A DNA stretch of 6,570 bases from DASWIG01 sp036397835 (GCA_036397835.1 DASWIG010000727.1:1-6570); one strand, 5' to 3'; shown: positions 1 to 6,263, counted from the first letter of the stretch. Notes: generated from the sequence alone by a model not told the origin. Program-made: numbers and translations.

Positions 1-188
1 TCCTAACCCAAGCGCGGCGCCCCGCCCTCCCTTTCGGGTAGGGCCGGCCCGGCGCCGGGCAAGACGGCACTGTGAAGCACGCCACAGCGCCAGGCCAACA
101 CGCTGTCATAGGCTCGGAGCAGGGCGCCGGCTCCCGCCGGCGTCCCCGCCAGGGACCGGACCCGCCCCGCCAAACAGGAGACGATGGC
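1..188. other. GC-rich leader without a supported gene
   Basis: No convincing coding frame is seen here. The long reading frames on either strand are by-products of the downstream gene's GC bias. Visible structures are a perfect 14-bp palindrome at 47-60 (GCCCGGCGCCGGGC) and a smaller stem made by GCCCT at 24-28 and AGGGC further right. They could be a terminator of an upstream gene or structured leader RNA, but no T-tract follows the palindrome on the plus strand. No clear -35/-10 pair is recognised. The ribosome binding site of the next gene (AGGAG, 176-180) lies at the right end. Confidence 0.4.
176..180 (+). promoter_or_regulatory. Ribosome binding site of the HZS-alpha-like gene
   Basis: AGGAG with an 8-nt spacer to the ATG at 189. 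It decides this start over an in-frame ATG at 72, which would place 39 low-complexity residues before the signal peptide. Confidence 0.7.
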
Positions 189-2444
189 ATGCGCCTTCGT
201 TTTTCGAACGCGAACGGCTTCAGGATTGCTCTGACCCTCGCCCTCGTGGCGCCGACGGCCCTTCCCGCGGCCACCCTCTGCACCGCGGGGACCGGCCCGA
301 CCCTTCCCAACCCGATCCTCTTCGTGGCCCAGTTCCCGATCGCCGGCGACTTCGCCACCATCGGCTCGACCTTCGCCAACCACTTCCCGCAGGTCTCGCG
401 GGCAGGCCGCGGCGGCGACCTCTACGTGCGCTATCCCGACGGCACCCTGTGCAACCTCACCCGCGAGGCCGGCTACGGCAGCGCCGCCGTCTTCCAGGGG
501 GCGAACGCGATCGCCGTCCGCGATCCCTCGGTGTACTGGGACGGCACCCGGGCGCTCTTCAGCATGGTGATCGGCGCCCCCACCGAGCGCTACCAGGTCA
601 CCAGCCAGCGCTGGCAGCTCTACGAGGTCACCGGGCTCGGCCAGGGCCAGCCGGCGGCGATCGCCAAAGTCCCCAACCAGCCGGCCTCGTACAACAACCT
701 GACGCCGCTCTACGTGCCCGGCGGCCGCATCGTCTTCACCTCCGACCGTCCCCGCGACGGCTCGCTCCACCTCTACCCGCAGCACGACGAGTACGAGTCG
801 ACGCCGACCAACACCGGGCTGTGGAGCCTCGACCCGGCGACCGGCGAGCTGGCGCTGCTCGACCACGCGCCGTCGGGCGACTTCACGCCGATCCTCGACA
901 GCTTCGGGCGGGTGATCTTCACCCGCTGGGACCACTTGCAGCGCGACCAGCAGGCCGACGCCGACGCCGAGGGCGCGGGCTACGGCACCTTCAACTACGC
1001 GGACGAGAGCGCCGGCGCGGCGCGGCTGGCGAGCCGCGAGGAGGTCTTCCCGGAGCCGCGCGGCGACTCGCCGCCGAACGTCAACGGCCACCGCTTCAAC
1101 CACTTCTTCCCCTGGCAGGTCAACCCCGACGGCACCGACGCCGAGACCTTGAACCACGTCGGCCGCCACGAGCTCCACGAGTACTTCGCGCAGTCCTTCG
1201 ACGACGACCCGTCGCTCGACGAGTTCATCGACGAGGTCTCCGGGCGCGCGAACGCCAACGAGATCGAGAGCTTCTTCCAGATCGAGGAGGACCCGGCCGC
1301 TCCGGGGACCTTCTTCGGCGTCGAGGCGCCGGAGTTCGGCACCCATGCCTCGGGCCAGATCGTGCGTCTGCCCGGGGATCCGTCGCTGCCGGCCGACCAG
1401 ATGGCGGTGACCTACGTCACCCACCCGGCCACCGCGACGGTCGTCGCCGACGGCGCCACGCCGCCCGCCGCCCACAGCGGCCACTACCGCGACCCGCTTC
1501 CGCTCTCCAACGGCGCGCTCGTCTCGTCGCACGCGTTCGAGACCCGCTACGCCGCCAACGAGGGCACGCGCAACGCGCCGTCGCCGCGCTACGACTTCCG
1601 CCTGCGGCGTCTGGCCTTCAACTCCGGGCTCGGTTATTGGGAGGCGGGCACCGCGCTGACGCCGGGCATCGTGCGCAGCATTCAGTACTGGGATCCCGAC
1701 GAGCTGGTGAGCTACGACGGTCCGCTGTGGGAGCTCTCGCCGGTCGAGGTGCGGGCGCGTCCCCAGCCGCCGGCGCGCACGTCGTCGCTGCCGGCGCCGG
1801 AGGCGCAGGTCTTCGCCGAGCAGGGGGTCGACGTCGAGGCTTTCCGGGACGACCTGCGCGACCGCGGGCTGGCGCTCATCGTCTCGCGCGACGTGACGAC
1901 GCGCGACGCCGCCGACCGGCAGCAGCCGTTCAACCTGGCGGTGGCGGGCGGCGCCCAGACGACCGGCGACGGCGGCACGGTCTACGGCGTCGCCTACCTG
2001 CAGCTCTTCCAGGGCGACCAGATTCGCGGCATCGGGGGCACCGCGTCGCCGGACCCCGGGCGTCGCGTGCTCGCCCAGTTCCTCCACGACGACGCCGACA
2101 ACCCGCCGGCGCCTTCGGGGCCTCCGGGCAGCGTGGCGCTGGGCGTCGACGGCTCGCTGGCGGCCCTGGTGCCGGCGCGCCGCGCCATGACCTGGCAGCT
2201 CACCGACGCCGCCGGCGCGCCGGTGGTGCGCGAGCGCTACTGGCTCACGTTCCAGCCCGGCGAGATCCGCGTCTGCGCCTCGTGCCACGGCCTCAACAGC
2301 GTCGACCAGGCGGGCCAACCGCACCCGGTCAACGCGCCCGCGGCCCTGCGGACGCTACTCGCGTTCTGGAAATCGAGCCCGCTCTTCGCCGACGGCTTCG
2401 AGTCGGGGGGCGTCTCGGCGTGGACGACGGCGGTGGGCGACTGA
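189..2444 (+). CDS. Secreted HZS-alpha-like beta-propeller c-type cytochrome
   Basis: This 751-residue protein is probably exported and resembles the hydrazine synthase alpha-subunit (HZS_alpha) family, whose relatives occur widely outside anammox bacteria. The start at 189 is chosen because AGGAG (176-180) lies 8 nt upstream and the product then begins with a signal peptide: basic RLRF, hydrophobic core about residues 12-25, and a likely cleavage near LPAA (25-28). TolB-like propeller strands follow, for example RIVFTSDRPRDGSLHLY (180-196) and GRVIFTRWDHLQRD (240-253). The family-typical NGHRFNHFFPWQVNPDGTDAE (299-319) leads into the middle domain, about 330-480. Near the C-terminus, GEIRVCASCHG (691-701) holds the only CxxCH haem c motif (Cys696, Cys699, His700). 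The final residues 733-745 are FADGFESGGVSAW, like tails seen on other exported proteins. The substrate is unknown. One haem, and no sign of the other HZS subunits nearby, argues against hydrazine synthesis; an extracytoplasmic redox role is inferred. lipA follows 33 nt downstream on the same strand. Confidence 0.85.
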   Translation: MRLRFSNANGFRIALTLALVAPTALPAATLCTAGTGPTLPNPILFVAQFPIAGDFATIGSTFANHFPQVSRAGRGGDLYVRYPDGTLCNLTREAGYGSAAVFQGANAIAVRDPSVYWDGTRALFSMVIGAPTERYQVTSQRWQLYEVTGLGQGQPAAIAKVPNQPASYNNLTPLYVPGGRIVFTSDRPRDGSLHLYPQHDEYESTPTNTGLWSLDPATGELALLDHAPSGDFTPILDSFGRVIFTRWDHLQRDQQADADAEGAGYGTFNYADESAGAARLASREEVFPEPRGDSPPNVNGHRFNHFFPWQVNPDGTDAETLNHVGRHELHEYFAQSFDDDPSLDEFIDEVSGRANANEIESFFQIEEDPAAPGTFFGVEAPEFGTHASGQIVRLPGDPSLPADQMAVTYVTHPATATVVADGATPPAAHSGHYRDPLPLSNGALVSSHAFETRYAANEGTRNAPSPRYDFRLRRLAFNSGLGYWEAGTALTPGIVRSIQYWDPDELVSYDGPLWELSPVEVRARPQPPARTSSLPAPEAQVFAEQGVDVEAFRDDLRDRGLALIVSRDVTTRDAADRQQPFNLAVAGGAQTTGDGGTVYGVAYLQLFQGDQIRGIGGTASPDPGRRVLAQFLHDDADNPPAPSGPPGSVALGVDGSLAALVPARRAMTWQLTDAAGAPVVRERYWLTFQPGEIRVCASCHGLNSVDQAGQPHPVNAPAALRTLLAFWKSSPLFADGFESGGVSAWTTAVGD

Positions 2445-2477
2445 GGGGAGCCCGGCGCCGCCGGCGAGGAAAAGCCG

Positions 2478-3461
2478 GTGAACGCCTCCGAGACCGGCAC
2501 CGGACGTGCGCCGGTCATGTACACTGAGGCCATGGAAGGCCTCGTCCGGATCGCTACGAAGAGCGCCGCCGCGGCCCCGCCGCGCCAGCGTCGTCCCGAG
2601 TGGCTGCGCATCCGCCTGGCGACGCCGGAGCGCTACCGCGAGGTCCAGGGGCTGGTGCGCAAGCTGCGTCTGAATACCGTCTGCCAGGAAGCCCGCTGCC
2701 CCAACATCTACGAGTGCTGGGGCGAGCACGGCACCGCCACCTTCATGATCCTCGGCGACGTCTGCACGCGCCGCTGCGGCTTCTGCGCCGTGGCCACCGG
2801 ACGCCCCGGCGCCGTCGACGCCGAGGAGCCCGAGCACGTGGCCGAGGCGGTGGCCGCCATGGACCTGCGTCACGCCGTGATCACCTCGGTCGACCGCGAC
2901 GACCTGCCCGACGGCGGCGCCGGTCATTGGGCCGCGGTGATCGCGGCCGTCCACCGGCGCAACCCGCAGACCGCCGTCGAGGTGCTGACGCCCGACTTCC
3001 GCGGCGTCGCCGACGCCCTCGACGTGGTGCTCGCCGCGCGGCCCGAGATCTTCTCGCACAACATGGAGACGGTGCCGCGGATGTACCGCAAGGCGCGTCC
3101 CGGCAGCCGCTACGAGCGCAGCCTGGAGCTGCTCGCCGAGGCGTCGCGGCGCCGCGACCGCGGCGAGTACGGGGGACGCGTGAAGACGGGCGTCATGGTG
3201 GGGCTCGGCGAGAGCGTCGACGAGCTCTACGCCACGCTCAGGGACATCCGCGGCGCCGGCGTCGAGGTGCTGACCATCGGCCAGTACCTCCAGCCCACCC
3301 GCGAGCACCTGCCGGTCCACCGCTTCGTCCATCCCGACGAGTTCGCCGACCACAAGCGCCACGCCCTCGAGCTCGGCTTCCGCCATTGCGAGTCGGGGCC
3401 GCTGGTGCGCAGCTCGTACCACGCGCACGAGCACGTCGGGGCGTCGCTGCGGGCGGTCTGA
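2478..3461 (+). CDS. lipA: Lipoyl synthase (radical SAM)
   Basis: LipA inserts two sulfur atoms into an octanoyl group carried on the E2 and GcvH lipoyl domains, completing the lipoyl cofactor of pyruvate and 2-oxoglutarate dehydrogenases and the glycine cleavage system in the cytoplasm. The 327 residues fit the family length. Both iron-sulfur motifs are intact: the auxiliary cluster CX4CX5C (Cys69, Cys74, Cys80 in CQEARCPNIYEC) and the radical-SAM CX3CX2C (Cys96, Cys100, Cys103 in CTRRCGFC). The C-terminal RSSYHA (311-316) carries the conserved serine that ligates the auxiliary cluster. Other family signatures include TSVDRDDLPDGGA and FSHNMETVPR. The GTG start at 2478 is chosen because GAGGA (2466-2470) lies 7 nt upstream. 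The ATGs at 2517 and 2532 have no properly spaced site, although a start at either would also keep the whole catalytic core. No lipB or lipoylated-enzyme gene is present in the window. It could be co-transcribed with the cytochrome gene 33 nt upstream. Confidence 0.97.
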   Translation: MNASETGTGRAPVMYTEAMEGLVRIATKSAAAAPPRQRRPEWLRIRLATPERYREVQGLVRKLRLNTVCQEARCPNIYECWGEHGTATFMILGDVCTRRCGFCAVATGRPGAVDAEEPEHVAEAVAAMDLRHAVITSVDRDDLPDGGAGHWAAVIAAVHRRNPQTAVEVLTPDFRGVADALDVVLAARPEIFSHNMETVPRMYRKARPGSRYERSLELLAEASRRRDRGEYGGRVKTGVMVGLGESVDELYATLRDIRGAGVEVLTIGQYLQPTREHLPVHRFVHPDEFADHKRHALELGFRHCESGPLVRSSYHAHEHVGASLRAV

Positions 3462-3509
3462 CGAGCGTGCCCGTGCGCCACGTCCGCAGACCCGAACCCC
3501 TGAGCCTCG

Positions 3510-3569
3510 AAAACGAAAAGGGACGCCGGGAGGCCGCTCGACGGCCCGGACTGAAGGCGGCCTCCCGGC
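3510..3569 (-). terminator. Rho-independent terminator of the minus-strand gene
   Basis: A perfect 12-bp inverted repeat (GCCGGGAGGCCG at 3525-3536, complement at 3558-3569) encloses a 21-nt loop. Read on the minus strand, the stem is followed after a few bases by TTTTCGTTTT (complement of 3510-3519), as expected of an intrinsic terminator. It lies just after the stop of the minus gene ending at 3606. On the plus strand the stem follows lipA by about 60 nt but has no T-run after it, so it would terminate lipA poorly or only as a barrier to convergent transcription. Confidence 0.65.
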
Positions 3570-3605
3570 TCTGAATCAGACTAGGGCAGTCGTCCTATCC
3601 CAGCA

Positions 3606-4441
3606 TCAAGCCTCCGGAACGGACGACGTGCCCTCCGGCAGGGCGGCGACGAGATCGGCTCCGCCGCCGTCCGGCGAGGGCTGGGGCGGATCGCCCTCGC
3701 CCTCTCCGGTCTCGGTCGTGGCGCGGCGGCGGCGACGCTGGGTCTCGCGGACCCGGTCCGCCAGCTCCTCCTCTCCGGCGAGACGGCAGAACGATTCGAA
3801 CGTGCGGGCCGTGTGCAGGAAGAGATGGTCGTGCTCCTGCTTGGCCTTGTTCTTCTCGATCAGCGCCTCGTCGTACTCGCGGCGGGCCACGTCGAACTGC
3901 CGGCCGAGGCCGCGAACCTCCTCGGCGAGGACCTGCACGTCCGCCACCTGGCCGCGCGGATCCACGGGTTCCGAGAACGAGGACTCGCCCAGCAACTGCT
4001 CCACGTCGTCGCGGCCGAAGGTCTCGTCGAGACGCTCGGCCTGGCGCAACAGCGGGGTGCGGTTACGGTTCGGGCTCTCGAGGCCGAGCTCCCGAGGCTG
4101 GGCTCCACGTACTGGTGGGACACGGTCTGGAAGGTCCGGGAGATCAGCTTTCCGAGGTCGCCGGTCTTCTCGTCGCGCTGCCGGCGCACGCGCATCCGCC
4201 TGGCTTCGGCCGCGTAGGCCCTCTCGTCGGCTGCTTTCAGCCGTTGGAGAACGCCGTCGAGGCGGCGAGACAGGCCGACGAGCGTGGCCATGAAGTCGGA
4301 CGCCGCGTCGTCGGGGAGGAGGAAGGGGCGCACGAGGCCGAGGAGGAGATCGGCGATCCGGGGTCCCTGCTTCGTGATCGCGGTCAGGAACTGGCACCGC
4401 TCCTCCCTGCTCGTGACCTCTTTCGAGATCTTGGCAGGCAT
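3606..4441 (-). pseudogene. Frameshifted gene for a helical protein of unknown function
   Basis: I do not recognise the family. Translation starts at ATG 4441 behind a very strong site (AAAGGAGG, 4448-4455, 6-nt spacer) with MPAKISKEVTSREERCQFLT. It reads sensibly to SHQYVEPSLG, about codon 117 (near 4091). Sensible protein then resumes in the -1 frame at LGLESPNRNRTPLLRQAERL (from 4088) and continues to the TGA at 3606-3608. Restoring one A near 4090 (GGG AAG CTC) would give SLGKLGLES and an intact protein of about 278 residues. The product is soluble, mostly alpha-helical and rich in charged residues. Coiled-coil-like stretches are LSRRLDGVLQRLKAADERAYA and QVLAEEVRGLGRQFDVARRE, followed by a five-arginine run and a low-complexity Glu/Gly/Pro tail. 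No signal peptide or membrane segment is seen. No slippery heptamer is visible, so a base-call error or a recent mutation is likelier than programmed frameshifting. Out of frame, the first frame stays open to 3860. Confidence 0.65.
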
Positions 4442-4447
4442 GGAATG

Positions 4448-4455
4448 CCTCCTTT
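4448..4455 (-). promoter_or_regulatory. Strong Shine-Dalgarno of the frameshifted minus-strand gene
   Basis: AAAGGAGG on the minus strand, 6 nt before the ATG at 4441. It is the best ribosome binding site in the window and shows that the gene begins here. Confidence 0.75.
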
Positions 4456-4460
4456 CGTTT

Positions 4461-4477
4461 GCCCGGTCGAGCCGGGC
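4461..4477. other. Short inverted repeat in the divergent intergenic region
   Basis: GCCCGG, a TCGAG loop and CCGGGC form a 6-bp stem just upstream of the minus-strand gene start at 4441 and ahead of the plus-strand frame near 4508. It could be an operator or a weak hairpin. The sequence alone does not decide, and no promoter boxes are clear beside it. Confidence 0.3.
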
Positions 4478-4507
4478 GGGTTAGGATTCGGAGCCCGCGA
4501 GACCGTC

Positions 4508-4816
4508 TTGCGGGTGCTCCGGGCGAACGTCGACGAGAATAGGGAAAAGCTCCGGACCGCGATCGAGGAAACGGGATTTCCGAAGACCGACCGAGCGGTC
4601 GGTGATCTTCGCCGCCTTTCTGGGCTCATCGAGGCCGAAATCGGCGTCCGGAGACGCCGGGCTCGGCGCCGCAAGCCCCGGGAAGGCGAGCGGACGGACC
4701 CGGCTCGCGGCACCTGGCCCCGGACACGGCGAGCGGAGCCCGTCGGGTCGCCGTCGCGGGCCTCGGCACGGCGAGCGGCATCTGTCAGGTCGCCGTCCCG
4801 GGCCTTGACGCGGTAA
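4508..4816 (+). pseudogene. 5' fragment of a repeat-disrupted helical/DUF5678-like gene
   Basis: This frame encodes an amphipathic helical segment: VLRVLRANVDENREKLRTAI, then EETGFPKTDRAVGDLRRLSG and LIEAEI. An arginine-rich linker follows, then the first 14-residue repeats (AEPVGSPSRASARR, AASVRSPSRALTR), and it ends at a TAA at 4814-4816 inside the array. Possible starts are TTG 4508 and GTG 4514. Neither has a good ribosome binding site, so the start is uncertain. Codon-position composition mildly favours this strand over the antisense frame. After allowing for one extra base near 4966, the frame is the same as that of the DUF5678-like 3' part, so I infer both come from one gene. It could also be a chance open frame. 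Confidence 0.35.
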
Positions 4817-5117
4817 GCCGAGTCTGTCGGGTCGCTGTCCCGGGCCTTGACGCGCTAAGCCGAGTCTGTCAGGTCGCCGTCGCGAGCCTTGACGACGTAA
4901 GCCAAGTCTGTCGAGTCGCCGTCCCGGGCCTTGACGCGGTAAGCCAAGTCTGTCGGGTCGCCGTCCCCGGGCCTTGACGCGGTAAGCCGAGCCCATCAGG
5001 TCGCCGTCGTGGTCCTTGACGCGGCGAGCCGAGTCTGTCGGGTCGCCTTCCCGGACCTTGGCACGGCTAGCCGAGTCTGTCGGGTCGCCTTCGCGGACCT
5101 TGGCACGGCGAGCCGAC
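4734..5117. repeat. Tandem array of about nine 42-bp units (minisatellite)
   Basis: The core GGTCGC (one copy AGTCGC) recurs at 4746, 4788, 4830, 4872, 4914, 4956, 4999, 5041 and 5083. Seven intervals are exactly 42 bp and one (4956 to 4999) is 43, from an extra C in GTCCCC near 4964-4967. A unit reads about GCCGAGTCTGTCGGGTCGCC, then GTCCCGGGCCTTGACGCGGT and AA. Neighbouring units differ at several bases, so the array is not freshly duplicated. Forty-two is fourteen codons, so frames are kept through the array. Plus-strand units read AESVGSPSRTLARR or AESVGSPSRALTR plus a stop; minus-strand units read RVKARDGDPTDSAY. There are no unique spacers, so it is not a CRISPR array. Confidence 0.9.
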
Positions 5118-5288
5118 CGGACGCGGGAGTTCGCCTGGCTCAAGCGACACGGTTCCGAGCACCGCGGGCGCTGGGTCGCTCTCCTCGGCGATCAGCTCCT
5201 CGCGTCGGCGGAACAGCTCGCGGACGTCCTACGGACGATTGGTGCCCGCGATCTGAAGGCCAAGCCCCTGGTCCACCACATTGAGTGA
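5016..5288 (+). CDS. DUF5678-like small domain protein, probably a gene 3' remnant
   Basis: Two clean 14-residue repeat units (AESVGSPSRTLARL, AESVGSPSRTLARR) are followed by a compact domain of about 57 residues that looks genuinely coding: REFAWLKRHGSEHRGRWVAL, LGDQLLASAEQLADVLRTIG, ARDLKAKPLVHHIE, stop. The pattern of a helix, Y/H-RG-WVAL, GDxLLA and a closing helix and strand resembles DUF5678-type domains, which are small bacterial and archaeal proteins of unknown role. The nearest upstream in-frame stop is TAA at 4983. The only possible starts are TTG codons (5016, 5058, 5100), with no ribosome binding site, so this is more likely the tail of the gene broken by the 42-bp array than a stand-alone gene. 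It ends 81 nt before the end of the convergent membrane-protein gene. The domain reading is fairly secure; expression is doubtful. Confidence 0.5.
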   Translation: MTRRAESVGSPSRTLARLAESVGSPSRTLARRADRTREFAWLKRHGSEHRGRWVALLGDQLLASAEQLADVLRTIGARDLKAKPLVHHIE

Positions 5289-5369
5289 TGTACCGTCGAA
5301 AACAGCTTTCTTCCTATCGCCAGATTGGCCTGCGGAAACGTCGTGGGCTATCGGACTTTCGCGAAGTAT
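5289..5369. other. Convergent intergenic spacer, left edge of the lower-GC block
   Basis: Base composition drops right after the plus-strand stop at 5286-5288. No strong terminator hairpin is seen between the two convergent reading frames; only short stems such as GCCA/TGGC near 5320-5330 are present. Confidence 0.4.
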
Positions 5370-6203
5370 CTACATGACTTCCAGTACCAGTGGCTCTAGG
5401 CCGTAGTTGCCCTCCACTCGGATTACCGCCGGCCCCGAGAGTTTGATGTTGACAGCAGGATCGTCACCGCCAGGAACTGAGAACTCTATGGTGGCAGTCA
5501 TGCCGTCGATTGCCAACGATGAAAGTACGCTTAGGCCCATTGGATAGGGACCCACATCACGGATGCGACCTGACGAACCCGGAACTATATCAATTCGAAA
5601 CTCAAGCTTTCCGAGTGGGCCTTCTTTGGATCTCTTGAAGTAGACTCTTAAGATCGGGCCTTCTGGATCCGGGAAGACCCTGCTCTCGTAATACGAGAGC
5701 AGGGGATGGGATGCCATCGCTCGCACTTCCTCAAGTTGCCGGCTAAGCTGTTCTAGTGCATCGCCGACGCTAAGATCAGGATAGCGAGAAATTGCAGCTT
5801 CGATGAATGGCTCTAGCTTCGAATTGAGTTCCGCGAGCTGGGCGATGTGACGCTGTTCGCGGTCGGACGACTCGTTTCGCTCCTCTTCAAGACGTGTCTG
5901 GTGGGTGACAATTTCCTGTCGCAAGTCGTTCGCTTGAGTCTTGATCGTCGTCATGGTCTCCGTCAAGGTAGATATCTCCCGACGTGCGGCAGCCAACTGC
6001 AGAGACTCAGCTGATGGAACGAGCGCTCGATAACCTTCGGCAACCAGGAGACTTAGAATTGCACCAACGATGCCCGCTAGGAGAAGCGCTTTGCGATCTA
6101 CATGATAAAGGCAGTAGCGCGAGCCTGGAAGGGCTCGCTTCTGGCATGTTGTACCAGTCGAAGTCGCAACAGCCCTACAGCTGGTGAGCAACGTTTTCTC
6201 CAT
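5370..6203 (-). CDS. Membrane protein with Cys3His motif, coiled coil and beta domain
   Basis: I do not recognise a named family. From ATG 6203 the product has 277 residues. An N-terminal zinc-type motif CX10CX10CX2H (Cys9, Cys20, Cys31, His34; GTTCQKRALPGSRYCLYH) resembles the short CxxxxGxxC..PGSxYCxxH elements of DUF5763-like proteins. One transmembrane helix follows (about 39-55, ALLLAGIVGAILSLLVA), then a coiled coil (about 67-130). The segment LEPFIEAAISRYPDLSVGDA (130-149) is a helical PF...YP element that I recall from uncharacterised coiled-coil proteins of accessory regions. The C-terminal 100 residues are predicted beta-rich (ILRVYFKR, KLEFRIDIVPG, TATIEFSVPGG). GC content is clearly lower than in flanking genes, suggesting transfer. 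The start is ambiguous. ATG 6203 has AAGGA only 3 nt upstream, whereas the frame is open to ATG 6263, a mazF start with GAGG 9 nt upstream, which would add 20 residues. I prefer 6203 because zinc motifs of this kind usually sit at the N-terminus. A membrane-anchored sensor or defence role is only a guess. Confidence 0.75.
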   Translation of the reverse strand: MEKTLLTSCRAVATSTGTTCQKRALPGSRYCLYHVDRKALLLAGIVGAILSLLVAEGYRALVPSAESLQLAAARREISTLTETMTTIKTQANDLRQEIVTHQTRLEEERNESSDREQRHIAQLAELNSKLEPFIEAAISRYPDLSVGDALEQLSRQLEEVRAMASHPLLSYYESRVFPDPEGPILRVYFKRSKEGPLGKLEFRIDIVPGSSGRIRDVGPYPMGLSVLSSLAIDGMTATIEFSVPGGDDPAVNIKLSGPAVIRVEGNYGLEPLVLEVM

Positions 6204-6215
6204 TCGTCCTTCGTG

Positions 6216-6263
6216 TGATGAATCGTAGTCGACCCAGTAGATCTCACCGCGGCGGAGGGTCAT
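6216..6263 (-). pseudogene. mazF: N-terminal remnant of a MazF/PemK-type toxin
   Basis: The first 16 codons read MTLRRGEIYWVDYDSS, which closely matches the usual start of MazF/PemK endoribonuclease toxins (RRGEIYWVDxDPxxG). The expected continuation (xxxxTRPALVV) is missing; after DSS the sequence passes into lower-GC DNA and stays in frame with the membrane-protein gene. GAGG lies 9 nt upstream of the ATG. The remnant has no catalytic residues and cannot be a toxin. It overlaps the antitoxin tail by about 20 nt, as in intact toxin-antitoxin operons. Confidence 0.65.

Noticed and set aside
3..2324. Very long minus-strand open frame opposite the cytochrome gene
   Set aside because: It is Arg/Val/Ala-rich low-complexity protein produced by the GC bias of the opposite strand. 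The plus strand has a signal peptide, domain signatures, a haem motif and a ribosome site.
2355..3434. Minus-strand open frame opposite lipA
   Set aside because: Antisense shadow; lipA on the plus strand has all catalytic motifs.
3462..3605. tRNA or small RNA gene in the gap after lipA
   Set aside because: The only strong structure is the 12-bp terminator hairpin; no cloverleaf or conserved RNA motif is visible.
4086..4100. Programmed -1 ribosomal frameshift
   Set aside because: No XXXYYYZ-type slippery heptamer is present at the junction, and one missing A explains the frame change simply.
3628..4293. Plus-strand open frames across the helical minus-strand gene
   Set aside because: Ser/Arg-rich shadow translations without ribosome sites. 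The minus strand has a strong Shine-Dalgarno, sensible helical protein and a terminator.
4734..5117. CRISPR array
   Set aside because: The 42-bp units are contiguous with no unique spacers, and no cas genes are near.
4481..5143. Intact minus-strand repeat-protein gene ending 39 nt before the 4441 start
   Set aside because: The repeat falls out of phase after the 43-bp unit, and the remainder is Pro/Arg/Gly-rich text. The start would be TTG without a ribosome site, and a DUF5678-like domain lies on the opposite strand at its 5' end. Kept only as a finding.
5984..6187. Small plus-strand open frame inside the membrane-protein gene
   Set aside because: Antisense to the membrane helix and coiled coil; no ribosome site and no recognisable features.
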